The notes: generated by a model from the letters alone, not told the origin. DNA of 64,000 nt from an uncultured Clostridia bacterium (GCA_934462715.1 CAKSIJ010000007.1:1-64000); one strand, 5' to 3'. Positions 25,701 to 34,055 are shown, counted from the first letter of the stretch. Numbers and translations are program-made.

Positions 25701-27977
25701 GAGATTTTGCGCACCGGCAAAATATATTCCCGTGTAGGTTTCGCCTTTGTAGTTTCTCTCCTGTCCGTCCAGCTTTAATGCATAACCGAATTTATCGATT
25801 ATCTGCGTGTTTGCACCTGCACCGACAATGTTTATATCGGTTGCCGTAAGGGATATTTCACTCGGACCTATAACAACGTTTCCCGTACCCTCTATAATGT
25901 GCATATATGTACCTGTCAGCGCACCTCTAAGCTTTAAAGGCGGTATTGCAAAGTAATTTCCGTTAACGGTTGCGGCAAGATCCTTAAAGCCTGCGCCGCC
26001 GCCGTTCAGCTGACCTATCGGAACGGGAGGAACGAGAACAATGCCGGGACTTGCTTTTACATAGAACCAGAGTTCATCCGGAAGAAGTGTACCCTTGTTG
26101 CTGCGTTCCAAAGCAAGAGAAGCTTCGGTTTCAAATAAGTCAAACGCGTTCAGCTCAAGACTGAAAGCATAGCGTTCCTCACCCTCAAAGGTGTTTACTT
26201 CACCCTCAACTGCGGCAAGTTCCAAGGTCAAAAGGTCTGCGGTATCAAAGCTGCCCTTGCAGTCTACACCGTTAACCTTGAAATCATACGCTTTCTTTCC
26301 GTCGGGTAAAGTCTTTTCTTTTAAGCCGTATCCCAATTTGTTGAGCGTAAATTCCGCACCGTCAAATATTGTTTTAAATCCGATTTCACCGCTTAAAATC
26401 AAATTTCCTTTTGTATCGGCTGTGGCTTTATCGATTTTTGAGGTTGAATACGGAATATCAACATAAATCAAAGCTTCATTGTTTTGAGGTTCAAATTCAA
26501 ATACAAGACCGTTGTCGTCAAAGCCGAGATTTAAAGAGTTTTCGGTTCCCGATTTCGGCTGATAGAATTTAAAGGACGGTGCATTCAAATTAATGCCGTT
26601 TTGCTCTATCGTGCCGTCACGCTTGATTATAAGTTTTCCGCCGCTGTTCTTGTTCCATGTTGCGGTAACGGTCGGAGAAAGCATTGCGGAACCGTTTGTG
26701 AAAACAAATTCCGAACCGTTTGTACTTTCGTAATCACCGCTGATTTGCGCTATCGGCGAGGTGTTGTATTTCTTTTTCAAAGCGTCGAGAGCCGCATTGT
26801 CCGTATAATGCTCAACGGTAACTCCCGATGAGGTTTTGAAAACAGCAAGCTTGTTTGAAGAAATTGAAGCGCTTACCTCGTCCGGCTTTGTGGGAAGCTC
26901 TTCATCAAAGGCGGCAAGATCGTCAAAGCCCCACAAAAAATTGGTATAATCATCATGGAAGGCAAATAAGCGATTTGTGATTACCATACGGGTTAAGTAC
27001 GGATAATCCCTCGGGCTTATGCTCACCGTCCTCGGCAGCTCTGCGCTGACCTTGTTGTTTTGGGCGGTGTAAATAAGGTCTTTTTCGGTATAGTACTGCG
27101 ATAAGGCGGCAAACGGGTTTGCCCACGGATAACCGTCTGTATATGCCTTTGTAATATACGCTTCTTTTCTGTCATCCGGAGTGCTGTAGCCTTTCGGAAG
27201 ATGCCATGTTGAAAGATCCTCCGTTCTGCTTGTTATTACTTTGTTTGAGGAGGTTTCATTGTAAACTCTGTTTCCGTTTTTATCTTCGTAATCCTCAATT
27301 GTAACCGTGGTTGTCTTTATGGCAGGTCCGTTCGGCTGGTATACTGCATCATAATGACCCATGCCGGTAAAGCAGTACATAACGTAGTTCCATTCAAGTT
27401 CAAAATCTCCGAATTGCATAAGGGCTTCGGTATCGTCAAAATTCACCTTGCCGATACTTGTCAAAACACCCCATGAGGACGCTTTTTCGGTGGGGTTGTC
27501 GGTTACTTTTGCAAGCTCATAATAAGCGGTTGCCGTACCGTGAAGCGTTACAAACTCCGATCCGGTAAACGAGAGGTAAACGATTATGTCATAATCCGCT
27601 TTGATTGCCTTGTTCGTACCGTAGGGAGTAGTATCAACAAACTCGGCATTTTTCAGACTGAGCGCTGTAAACCTGGATTCTTTTTTGCCTTGATTGTATA
27701 CATAAAATCCGCAGTAAGGTATCTGGTAATCATCGGGAAAATTATTTTCAAATTTATCCGCAAGCGCCGACGGTACGGTTGCGATTGCGCCTTGAGCGCC
27801 ATCATTGTAGAGCGAAACCCGCAAAAAATCATTTTGCAGCGCAAGGACCTTTCCGCCATGTAAGGTAAGCGTCTGTACCGTGCCGCCCGAATTGTCATTG
27901 TCTGCAAGCACCTGCATTGGGAGCAGGGCAACAAGCATACACAGTGAAAGAATGATAGCTAAGATTCTTTTTTTCAT
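22740..27977 (-). CDS. Giant secreted multidomain protein with FN3, InlB-type repeats and C-terminal stalk domains
   Basis: This 1745-residue protein starts with a signal peptide (MKKRILAIILSLCMLVALLP, cut near VLA-DN). The first about 1100 residues are beta-rich and not recognised. Then follow an FN3-like region ('EPSAPQNVSLEAI' ... 'YRVGVRAYR'), two InlB/Flg_new-type repeats ('GYVFTGW', 'GYDFAGWYTD'), and two copper-amine-oxidase-N stalk units ('NDRTMLPARFVAENLGAVV', 'NDRTYTPVRFIAEQLGADV'). It is probably surface-bound. The start at 27977 has AAGGAATAGG upstream. It follows the ECF/PrsW operon in the same direction, with a structured leader between. Confidence 0.85.
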   Translation of the reverse strand: MKKRILAIILSLCMLVALLPMQVLADNDNSGGTVQTLTLHGGKVLALQNDFLRVSLYNDGAQGAIATVPSALADKFENNFPDDYQIPYCGFYVYNQGKKESRFTALSLKNAEFVDTTPYGTNKAIKADYDIIVYLSFTGSEFVTLHGTATAYYELAKVTDNPTEKASSWGVLTSIGKVNFDDTEALMQFGDFELEWNYVMYCFTGMGHYDAVYQPNGPAIKTTTVTIEDYEDKNGNRVYNETSSNKVITSRTEDLSTWHLPKGYSTPDDRKEAYITKAYTDGYPWANPFAALSQYYTEKDLIYTAQNNKVSAELPRTVSISPRDYPYLTRMVITNRLFAFHDDYTNFLWGFDDLAAFDEELPTKPDEVSASISSNKLAVFKTSSGVTVEHYTDNAALDALKKKYNTSPIAQISGDYESTNGSEFVFTNGSAMLSPTVTATWNKNSGGKLIIKRDGTIEQNGINLNAPSFKFYQPKSGTENSLNLGFDDNGLVFEFEPQNNEALIYVDIPYSTSKIDKATADTKGNLILSGEIGFKTIFDGAEFTLNKLGYGLKEKTLPDGKKAYDFKVNGVDCKGSFDTADLLTLELAAVEGEVNTFEGEERYAFSLELNAFDLFETEASLALERSNKGTLLPDELWFYVKASPGIVLVPPVPIGQLNGGGAGFKDLAATVNGNYFAIPPLKLRGALTGTYMHIIEGTGNVVIGPSEISLTATDINIVGAGANTQIIDKFGYALKLDGQERNYKGETYTGIYFAGAQNLSLKLPSQTINVIEVESELELGAFGGANDRKDKVYLGIGANATATGTIKIPDSSKIWGGKKLRDAKINLIAGGQTTFPIRNTTVSNGIKEAFRNIDPYLGAMGETKGRIFDARAWALIPHIIRTKFKIGKGWGFEVKLHNKLPHWDWTEKGVTPVVQSAQVSPALLSLANAAENSAEITVTAGADETPYILLSFDNSVTEEQVKSALQIDGYTINWADDDGIINPDDDISAATDLMTNNKDGKEYRNVILRLKNGGTYQINAGELTFKHEEATVTPFERLNLTQNNNNLSGKIDYAENGTKYVLRTYLANAEGEADYLIDEQELTGADSINVEIPTSGGLVPTGDYFVTSFLMTEKDTEVEGKIETALMAIDSKSFTDKVSYKNTNEPSAPQNVSLEAIGNEAMRAEWDKCDDADGYSVRIYKDENGTLTDTGFGYDLDKDKTSINMAVTSGGNGVEISENGNNVTAESVPAEKLLPDTNYRVGVRAYRSIDGGKYYSTESESLSKYLPKYESIDITIKVNENICEADKNGVHNAYIGNGTSILTLESSKSGTAFKATRMDNNSEILPENGEYTIPSFEGTLMFQIDGIVGKDVTSEYLLISTDKEPPVLTLSSDIFYADKDTGEYKITGVADAGSKIIYNDADSVYAGANGVFEISGILNDDESSDSVLLQAEDMVQNTSEYVFAFISRQKAAYTVTVNDSYAQVNGSGEYAEKETVTVNAGTRDGYVFTGWSSESGITFKDDKAEETTFEMPDKDVTVTANWRKISTGGSGGSLGAPVYTVKFDTNGGSEITDKKVSGNIAIKEPEKPTKDGYDFAGWYTDNEFKEKFDFSAKITKNLNLYAKWDKKDDFADKLILTIDKLEAKVFGKTVANDVAPIITNDRTMLPARFVAENLGAVVSWDEADRIVTIKGKNLKTGEDVTIIITIDKATATVNGGEINLDSPAFIRNDRTYTPVRFIAEQLGADVNWDENERNVIITLPDKAEN

Positions 27978-28017
27978 TTTTATACCTATTCCTTTCCGTG
28001 CCGTAAGGCACAAAACC

Positions 28018-28124
28018 GAAGTCTGAAAGAAAATCGCTCAGAGCGCAGCTTTGCAGCAAGCGGTGCTATATTCTTATACCGCCCTGAGCAAAAAGTGTGC
28101 TATGGGCGATTATATTCAGACTTC
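28018..28124 (-). promoter_or_regulatory. Structured leader region of the giant-protein gene
   Basis: On the minus strand, arms GAAGTCTGAA and TTCAGACTTC (plus positions 28115-28124 and 28018-28027) enclose a 10-bp stem (28080-28089 with 28036-28045, one G-U) and a further GCGGT/ACCGC hairpin. A GTGCC-TTAC-GGCAC hairpin follows just before the start codon. It does not match riboswitch families that I know. Confidence 0.5.
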
Positions 28125-28132
28125 TCCTTCTG

Positions 28133-28435
28133 TTATTGTTTTTTATGGTTTTTTAATCTTTGACATACAAGCGTCAGAATTACTGCCGTTATAAATGCCG
28201 CAACGGCTGTCAGAACATATCCTCCCATTCCGTCGATGAGTAAAATTGAACCGCATGAATCGAATACTGTGGCTGTTTTGTAAATAACGGGAAATTTACT
28301 TATGCAGCAAACCAGCAAAACCGCAAGCGTTGCGCTTGTCAGCTTATATGTCGTAATTTTTCTTTTTTCTTTTTGCCGGCTTAATTGACCGGCTCTTTTT
28401 AAAACCTTGTTTATTCTGGTTTTGCTGTCGGTCAT
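28133..28435 (-). CDS. Small two-TM membrane protein
   Basis: This 100-residue protein has a basic N-terminus ('KRAGQLSRQKEKRK') and two hydrophobic helices at about 30-50 and 70-92. ATG 28435 follows AGGAGG at seven bases. It is the last gene of the sigma/PrsW operon before the giant secreted protein. Function is unknown. A basic tail with two TMs would fit a small anti-sigma-like or accessory membrane protein. Confidence 0.65.
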   Translation of the reverse strand: MTDSKTRINKVLKRAGQLSRQKEKRKITTYKLTSATLAVLLVCCISKFPVIYKTATVFDSCGSILLIDGMGGYVLTAVAAFITAVILTLVCQRLKNHKKQ

Positions 28436-28579
28436 CAAATCACCTCCTGTCGGTTATGTTTTAAATCCGCATGAATCCGTGCGGATTATTCTTATCTGTA
28501 TATTAAGGTGCATGAAATTTAAAAATTCCACCGTAAAAAACAAAAAAATTTAAAAAACAAAAAAAATCCGGACTCATCG

Positions 28580-29233
28580 TCAGAGTCCGGCTTGCGGTTC
28601 TTCAAAAAACTTTTTGAAACGATTTCTGATTGCCAGCTGAAAAACGATAGCGGTAATCGGTATGGCATAGCCGATATGCCTTGTTATGCCGTCGGTTTTC
28701 ATCAGCATATTGAAAATTGCGTGAAAGGTGATTGTTATGCACAAAAGACCGAAAAGACCGGCAGTTTTCAAAAGGTACGATCTTCGCACAAGTATCAGTC
28801 CGCAGACAATTATGTAGGCGCACGCAATATGCATTGCGCCGGTAGAAAATCCTCTCACAAGCAAATGAAACAGGTTGTCTGTGCCGTTTTCGAGCAGATA
28901 GCATATATTTTCAAAGGTTGCAAAGCCGACAGCAATATCAAAAACCGCCTTGCCGCTTTCGTATGCATCCGCTTCAAAAACGAAAAGATAGAAAAGCAGC
29001 GGCAGAAGCTTTACGGCTTCTTCAATTACCGGGGTTATTTCCAAAACCGCCGCATGATTATCTGTTCCGTACAAAATCGTAAAAAAAGTGTTCAAATATG
29101 CCGAGATAACACAGCAAAGAAATCCGATAACTATAAATATACAGTTTTTACGATTCTCACCTTTTGCACTTACCGCCGCAATTAAAAACGGTGCGGCAAG
29201 ACAAATGAATATGTTTTCTATATTGTATGACAT
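28580..29233 (-). CDS. PrsW-family intramembrane metalloprotease
   Basis: This 217-residue multi-pass protein has the PrsW motifs 'PVIEEAVKLLP' (E-E-x-x-K), 'GAMHIACAY' and 'TFHAIFNML', whose glutamates and histidines form the active site in this family. PrsW performs site-1 cleavage of anti-sigma factor RsiW in Bacillus. Here it lies three genes after an ECF sigma gene, with a membrane protein candidate for the anti-sigma factor in between, so the same logic is likely. The gene overlaps the upstream gene by 16 bases. Confidence 0.85.
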   Translation of the reverse strand: MSYNIENIFICLAAPFLIAAVSAKGENRKNCIFIVIGFLCCVISAYLNTFFTILYGTDNHAAVLEITPVIEEAVKLLPLLFYLFVFEADAYESGKAVFDIAVGFATFENICYLLENGTDNLFHLLVRGFSTGAMHIACAYIIVCGLILVRRSYLLKTAGLFGLLCITITFHAIFNMLMKTDGITRHIGYAIPITAIVFQLAIRNRFKKFFEEPQAGL

Positions 29234-29859
29234 GATTTATCCTCCAGACGCTGTGCGGCGGCAATGAATATTATTGCTGAATTAAGTATAAAAGTATCGG
29301 TTAAAAGGTACGGATCAAAGATAGTATTGTCCGACAGAAAATAAGATGAAATCCATAATGCATATTCCGCAAAGTAAAACAGCAATACGGCAATGGCGAT
29401 ATATTCTTTGCGGCTGCTTTTGCGGGCCTTTGCCGAAAAAAGGGTTTTTGCCGAAAAATATCCGCATACCGACAAAACCGACCCCATCATTATATTTTCA
29501 AGATAGCTTCCTCTGAAGCAAAAGAAAATGCACATTGCAAGCGAAAAAAGAGGTAACAGCCACGCCGCGCGGTGCTTATATTTTTTTTCTTCTTCGGTCA
29601 TATTATATGTAAGACGGATTGCAAGAAAAACATACGAAGCCGTCCAACTAAGCTCCGAAATGCAGAATACACGCGGAGTTGAACCGAAAAGCACAATATA
29701 TAAAACCCAATATAAAAGTCCTATTCCGAAACTTACATTAAATAAAGTTACCGGAATCCAATTTTTGCTTTTTAGTTTTAATGCCCGGTAACAGGAATAA
29801 ATTCCGCACAGCATTACAATAAAAAGCTGAATTATATTATCAGTCAGCTCTGCCGTCAT
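29218..29859 (-). CDS. Multi-pass membrane protein in the sigma-factor operon
   Basis: This 213-residue protein has about seven hydrophobic helices and no recognised catalytic motif. ATG 29859 is preferred for spacing to GGAG; ATG 29862 is the alternative. It overlaps both neighbours, so it is part of one operon with the sigma and PrsW genes. It could be a sensor or accessory for the sigma pathway. Confidence 0.7.
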   Translation of the reverse strand: MTAELTDNIIQLFIVMLCGIYSCYRALKLKSKNWIPVTLFNVSFGIGLLYWVLYIVLFGSTPRVFCISELSWTASYVFLAIRLTYNMTEEEKKYKHRAAWLLPLFSLAMCIFFCFRGSYLENIMMGSVLSVCGYFSAKTLFSAKARKSSRKEYIAIAVLLFYFAEYALWISSYFLSDNTIFDPYLLTDTFILNSAIIFIAAAQRLEDKSCHTI

Positions 29860-30181
29860 CATACTTCTCCTTATTCCTTTTATGAATTGCGGTGCAAAGA
29901 ACCGTAACGGAAATGCCGAGCAGAAAAGCGAGAATCCCGACTACCGCATATCCGAAAAAATATCCGTCGGTAAAAATGCTTGCCATTCCGGAGGGCGGTA
30001 TTTGCGCCGGACGTTTGAAGTCCATTTCAGAACCGACAAAATATGATATGCCGACTATAAAAATTAAACACAGTGCATATCCGAGTGCAATTGAAAATTT
30101 TTCTCTTTTTCGTGTTCGCTCCGATTGAATTTCCTTTGTGCGTTTTTTTAAATGCTCCATTCTCTCATTGGTTGAAAGCAC
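29840..30181 (-). CDS. Two-TM membrane protein, candidate anti-sigma factor
   Basis: This 113-residue protein has a charged cytoplasmic N-terminus of about 35 residues, a TM helix near 38-56, an outside loop with 'PAQIPPSG', and a second TM near 80-103. It follows the ECF sigma gene with an overlap. Anti-sigma factors normally sit there, but no zinc-binding HxxxCxxC motif is visible, so the assignment rests on position. GTG 30181 is chosen because AGGAGG at 30191-30196 lies nine bases upstream. Confidence 0.65.
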   Translation of the reverse strand: MLSTNERMEHLKKRTKEIQSERTRKREKFSIALGYALCLIFIVGISYFVGSEMDFKRPAQIPPSGMASIFTDGYFFGYAVVGILAFLLGISVTVLCTAIHKRNKEKYDDGRAD

Positions 30182-30710
30182 TGCTGATTCCCTCCTTTTC
30201 AAGCAAAGACCTTATATTTTTCTTGCCGGACTGCAAAAGTCTGTCGATTTGCTTCGGCGTTTTATGTAAAACGGAAGCCGCCTCGCTGTAGCTCATTTCC
30301 TCAATGTAAACAAGATATAAGGCTTCCTTTTGAGATGAGCGGAGCTTGTCCATACAGCCGTAAAGCTTTGCGTTTCTTTCCTTGGTATGAACAGAATCCT
30401 CAAAGGTGTTTTTTATGCGGAAGTCTATTGCTTCATCAGCCAAAAAAACAACCCGTTTTCTTTGGCGTAAAAACATAAGCGCATAATTTCTTGCGGATTT
30501 GTATAGATAGCTGTTGAAGCTTGCCTTGATATGCGGTTTTTTCGCCACAAGATAAGCAAAGGCTTCAATCATAAGATCCTCCGCCTCATGAAGATCCTTG
30601 ACAAATCCGTTGATATAAAGAGTCAGCTTGTCGCCGTATATTTCCATAAGGCTTTCCAATGCGGCGGAATCGCCCGAAAGATATTCTTTATAAAGTGTAT
30701 CTGCGTCCAT
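30165..30710 (-). CDS. ECF-type RNA polymerase sigma factor
   Basis: This 181-residue protein has region 2 ('YGDKLTLYINGFVKDLHEAEDLMIEAFAYL') with the typical D/E-rich core-binding helix, and region 4 ('LRSSQKEALYLVYIEEMSYSEAASVLHKTPKQIDRLLQSGKKNI'), an HTH that reads the -35 element. It directs transcription under membrane or envelope stress in comparable systems. ATG 30710 follows GGAG at eight bases. It heads the operon with the putative anti-sigma and PrsW genes. Confidence 0.9.
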   Translation of the reverse strand: MDADTLYKEYLSGDSAALESLMEIYGDKLTLYINGFVKDLHEAEDLMIEAFAYLVAKKPHIKASFNSYLYKSARNYALMFLRQRKRVVFLADEAIDFRIKNTFEDSVHTKERNAKLYGCMDKLRSSQKEALYLVYIEEMSYSEAASVLHKTPKQIDRLLQSGKKNIRSLLEKEGISSAFNQ

Positions 30711-30949
30711 CACCCAAACTCCTTATGAAAAAAATCGAAAAATACAGCCGTTTAAAATACTGCCGTTTTCAAAAGCATTGTTCGCTCTATAATCATATGT
30801 TAACATAAAAATTAAATTTTGTCAATAAAGAGCTGTATAAATGACGCAGTTTGTCAAATCGGACAAAACCAAAGTATATTTTTTTAACACAATGAAATAA
30901 TAAGAGTACAGTCAAAAAAAAATTCAGCAAGCTAACGAAAGGAACTATA

Positions 30950-31381
30950 ATGGATAAACAGGAATACAGCAAATTAACCGACAGAAAAGTCCCGAAATCA
31001 AAATGCATTACCAATTGCATAAAGGCATTTTTGATAGGCGGTGCGATATGCACGGTCGGGCAATGCTTTTTATCGTTTTTTAAATCGATGCAGCTGCCCG
31101 AGGATATTGCCGGCGGCGCAACATCGATATGCATGGTTTTTATCGGAGTGCTTCTTACGGGACTTGACATTTACCCAAAAATAGCAAAGCACGGCGGAGC
31201 AGGAACATTAGTTCCGATAACCGGGTTTGCAAATGCGGTATCCGCTCCGGCTATCGAGGCAAAGACCGAGGGCTTCGTGCTTGGAGTCGGCACAAAAATC
31301 TTCACTATTGCGGGGCCTGTTATTTTATACGGCACTGCGGCATCCTTTGCTGCCGGAATCATTTTCTTTTTTATGAAATGA
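30950..31381 (+). CDS. spoVAC: Stage V sporulation protein AC
   Basis: This 143-residue membrane protein has 'GGAICTVGQ', 'EDIAGGATSICMVFIGVLLTGLDIYPKIAKHGGAGTLVPITGFANAV' and 'AKTEGFVLGVGTKIFTIAGPVI', the hallmark sequence of SpoVAC/SpoVAEB. It forms part of the channel that moves dipicolinate into the forespore. It stands alone here; spoVAD and spoVAE are not adjacent. The 240-base region upstream (30711-30949) holds the divergent start sites for this gene and the sigma operon. AACGAAAGGA precedes the ATG. Confidence 0.95.
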   Translation: MDKQEYSKLTDRKVPKSKCITNCIKAFLIGGAICTVGQCFLSFFKSMQLPEDIAGGATSICMVFIGVLLTGLDIYPKIAKHGGAGTLVPITGFANAVSAPAIEAKTEGFVLGVGTKIFTIAGPVILYGTAASFAAGIIFFFMK

Positions 31382-31396
31382 GGGCGCAGAGATGTT

Positions 31397-31436
31397 AAAC
31401 CGGCAAACCCGGATTGACGGGCTTGCCGGTTTTTTT
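31397..31436 (+). terminator. Terminator of spoVAC
   Basis: AACCGGCAA-CCCG pairs with CGGG-TTGCCGGTT around a short loop, followed by a T-run. Confidence 0.9.
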
Positions 31437-31552
31437 GCTTTTAAATATTTGCATATTCTCTTATACGGAGCAAAATATTCAAACAAAAGCATGATAAAAC
31501 AGCATTTTTTTAAATTAACTGCCGGAAATAATAAAAAAAACAGCGCAAAACC

Positions 31553-31581
31553 TTGATTTTTTTCTGAAAAAGAGGTATAAT
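31553..31581 (+). promoter_or_regulatory. Promoter of remB-gyrB
   Basis: TTGATT (31553-31558), a 17-base spacer and TATAAT (31576-31581) precede remB by about 66 bases. Confidence 0.65.
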
Positions 31582-31647
31582 ATAAAGTAAGGTGTTATTT
31601 GTATTTTATAATTGCCCGAATTGCATTTTTGAGAGGAGATACGAAAA

Positions 31648-31914
31648 ATGTTTATACATATCGGCAACGACGCTGTTGTGCGCAGAGAAGACATTATCGG
31701 AGTGTTCGACATGGATAACACGACAGTATCCCGCTTCAGCCGCGAATTTTTGGCAAATGCTCAAAAGACCGGCAGAATATGCGATATATGTGACGATTTG
31801 CCGAAATCGTACATAGTTACAAACTACAGAGGAACCAGTAAGGTCTATATATCGTCGGTATCATCGCAGACAATATTAAAGAGAACCGCATCGGAAAATA
31901 TGAGTTTAAAATGA
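31648..31914 (+). CDS. remB: RemB-like DUF370 protein
   Basis: This 88-residue protein has 'FIHIGNDAVVRREDIIGVFDMDN' and 'KSYIVTNYRGTSKVYISSVSSQTILKR', the DUF370/RemB pattern. RemB (YaaB) proteins influence matrix or biofilm genes in Bacillus. Its position directly before gyrB matches the conserved order near the replication origin, although recF and dnaA are not seen upstream here. Confidence 0.88.
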   Translation: MFIHIGNDAVVRREDIIGVFDMDNTTVSRFSREFLANAQKTGRICDICDDLPKSYIVTNYRGTSKVYISSVSSQTILKRTASENMSLK

Positions 31915-31962
31915 TATTGCAATTCCGGTTTTTATTTGTGAAAGGAGCTAATGATTTAGAAT

Positions 31963-33888
31963 ATGTTTGATGATAAAATTGAAACAAAATATGACGAAAA
32001 TCAAATACAGGTATTGGAGGGGCTTGACGCCGTAAGAAAACGTCCGGGTATGTACATAGGTTCAACCTCCGCACCGGGACTTCATCATCTTGTTTATGAG
32101 ATTGTCGATAACTCCATAGATGAAGCGCTTGCAGGCTACTGCGATAAAATTATAGTTGATATAAACCCCGACAATTCCGTAACCGTAACCGATAACGGCA
32201 GAGGTATTCCTGTCGGAATCCACCCTCAGCAGGGAATCCCGACCGTACAGGTGGTACTTACAATACTTCATGCCGGTGGAAAATTCGGCGGCGGCGGATA
32301 CAAGGTTTCGGGCGGTCTGCACGGAGTGGGCTCGTCTGTTGTTAACGCACTTTCGGAACGGCTCGAGGTTGAGGTTTCAAACGGCGAGCATATTTATTAT
32401 CAGAGCTATGAGAGAGGAAAGCCTACCTGTGAGCTTAAAATAATAGGCGATACCGATAAAACCGGTACAAAAATAACCTTTCTTCCAGACCCCGAAATAT
32501 TTGAGGTTCTTGAGTTTGATTATGATGTTCTTTTAAAGAGATTAAGAGAACAGGCATTCTTAAACAAGGGAGTAAGAATAATATTTACAGATAAAAGAGT
32601 TGATCCGCCCGTCACAAAGGAATTGTACGCAGAGGGCGGAATAAAGGAGTTTGTCCGTTATCTTAACAAAAACAAAGATCCGCTTCATGATGAAATAATA
32701 TATCTTGAAACGGCAAAGGATAACATGACGCTGGAGCTTGCAATGCAGTATACAGATTCGTACAGCGAGGTTATAATGAGCTTTGCAAACGATATTCATA
32801 CCGTTGACGGAGGTACTCATGAAACAGGCTTTAAATCTGGTCTTACACGCGTTATTAACGATTATGCAAGAAAGAATAATCTTTTGAAAGAAAAGGATCA
32901 GAATCTTTCGGGTGAAGATACAAGAGAGGGACTCACCGCAATTATCAGCGTAAAGCTTTCGGAGGCTCAGTTTGAGGGGCAGACAAAAACAAAGCTGGGT
33001 AATTCAGAAGCGAGAACACTTGTTGAAAATGCAATAAACGACAAGTTTGCTGCATTTCTCGAAGAAAATCCGAGAGTTGCAAGGGCAATTATAGATAAAA
33101 CTCTTACTGCGTCAAGAGCAAGAGAAGCCGCAAGAAAGGCAAGAGAAGCAACAAGAAAAAATTCCGCTTCGTCAAATGCGGCATTGCTCGGAAAGCTTGC
33201 AAAATGCACAGACGAGGGTGCGGATTACGCAGAGCTTTATATAGTCGAGGGAGATTCTGCGGGCGGCTCGGCAAAGCAGGGAAGAAACAGACGTTTCCAG
33301 GCGATTCTTCCGCTTTGGGGTAAAATGCTGAACGTTGAAAAATCGAGAATAGATAAGGTTTATTCAAATGAAAAGCTGCTTCCTATAATTCACGCACTGG
33401 GCGCAGGTATAGGCGACGAAATAGATCTGAGCAAGCTGAAATACGGAAAGGTTATAATAATGGCGGATGCCGATGTTGACGGATCTCACATCAGAACGCT
33501 GCTGCTTACCTTCTTCTTCAGATATATGCGCCCGTTAATAGATAACGGAAATATATATATCGCACAGCCGCCGCTGTTCAAGGTATTTAAGGGTAAAAAT
33601 GCAAATTTGGTAGAAAAGTTTGCTTTTTCCGATGATGAAAGAGATGCGCTTATTGCCGAAATGGGGCCGAGCTGTAAGGTTCAGAGATACAAAGGCTTGG
33701 GAGAAATGGACGCCTCCGAGCTTTGGGAAACAACAATGGATCCTAAAACAAGAACGATGCTGAAGGTGGAGCTTGAGGACGCAATTGCGGCTGACGAAAC
33801 CTTTAACGTGCTTATGGGTGATAAGGTTGAACCCAGACGTGAGTTTATCGAACAGCACGCAAAATATGTATCAAATCTGGATATTTAA
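31963..33888 (+). CDS. gyrB: DNA gyrase subunit B
   Basis: This 641-residue protein has the GHKL ATPase ('LEGLDAVRKRPGMYIG', 'EIVDNSIDEALAG', 'GRGIPVG', 'GGLHGVGSSVVNAL') and the TOPRIM domain ('YIVEGDSAGGSAKQGR', 'IIMADADVDGSHIRTLLL'), ending in the usual GyrB tail. With GyrA it introduces negative supercoils. The AAAGGAG site is 15 bases away from the ATG, and a two-codon ATG-ATT-TAG lies between. gyrA is not in the window. Confidence 0.97.
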   Translation: MFDDKIETKYDENQIQVLEGLDAVRKRPGMYIGSTSAPGLHHLVYEIVDNSIDEALAGYCDKIIVDINPDNSVTVTDNGRGIPVGIHPQQGIPTVQVVLTILHAGGKFGGGGYKVSGGLHGVGSSVVNALSERLEVEVSNGEHIYYQSYERGKPTCELKIIGDTDKTGTKITFLPDPEIFEVLEFDYDVLLKRLREQAFLNKGVRIIFTDKRVDPPVTKELYAEGGIKEFVRYLNKNKDPLHDEIIYLETAKDNMTLELAMQYTDSYSEVIMSFANDIHTVDGGTHETGFKSGLTRVINDYARKNNLLKEKDQNLSGEDTREGLTAIISVKLSEAQFEGQTKTKLGNSEARTLVENAINDKFAAFLEENPRVARAIIDKTLTASRAREAARKAREATRKNSASSNAALLGKLAKCTDEGADYAELYIVEGDSAGGSAKQGRNRRFQAILPLWGKMLNVEKSRIDKVYSNEKLLPIIHALGAGIGDEIDLSKLKYGKVIIMADADVDGSHIRTLLLTFFFRYMRPLIDNGNIYIAQPPLFKVFKGKNANLVEKFAFSDDERDALIAEMGPSCKVQRYKGLGEMDASELWETTMDPKTRTMLKVELEDAIAADETFNVLMGDKVEPRREFIEQHAKYVSNLDI

Positions 33889-33951
33889 AATCCGAGTACA
33901 CTCAAACGGTTAAGTTCTATGATTTAAATTCTGATATTAAAACAAGCGGTC

Positions 33952-33996
33952 AGGCATGAGGGAATTGAACCCCATGAGTTCAACTCTCTCATGCCT
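33952..33996. repeat. 19-bp hairpin with tRNA T-arm-like sequence
   Basis: AGGCATGAG (33952-33960) pairs with CTCATGCCT (33988-33996), and the stem extends inward with one mismatch to a loop at 33971-33977. On the minus strand it contains GGGTTCAATTCCC, which matches the tRNA T-arm consensus. No D-arm or anticodon arm is present and no clear T-run follows. Confidence 0.5.
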
Positions 33997-34055
33997 AAAC
34001 AAAAATTGCGTGGGAAACAAAACTGCCGCCGCTGTCAACAATAGAAAATACACAA

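Noticed and set aside
28018..28132. Cyclic-di-GMP or cobalamin riboswitch in the giant-protein leader
   Set aside because: The conserved core sequences of these families are missing; only the base pairing is interesting.
28592..29185. 197-codon open frame opposite the PrsW-type gene
   Set aside because: It mirrors a clear membrane-protease gene; its Lys/Cys-rich translation matches no family.
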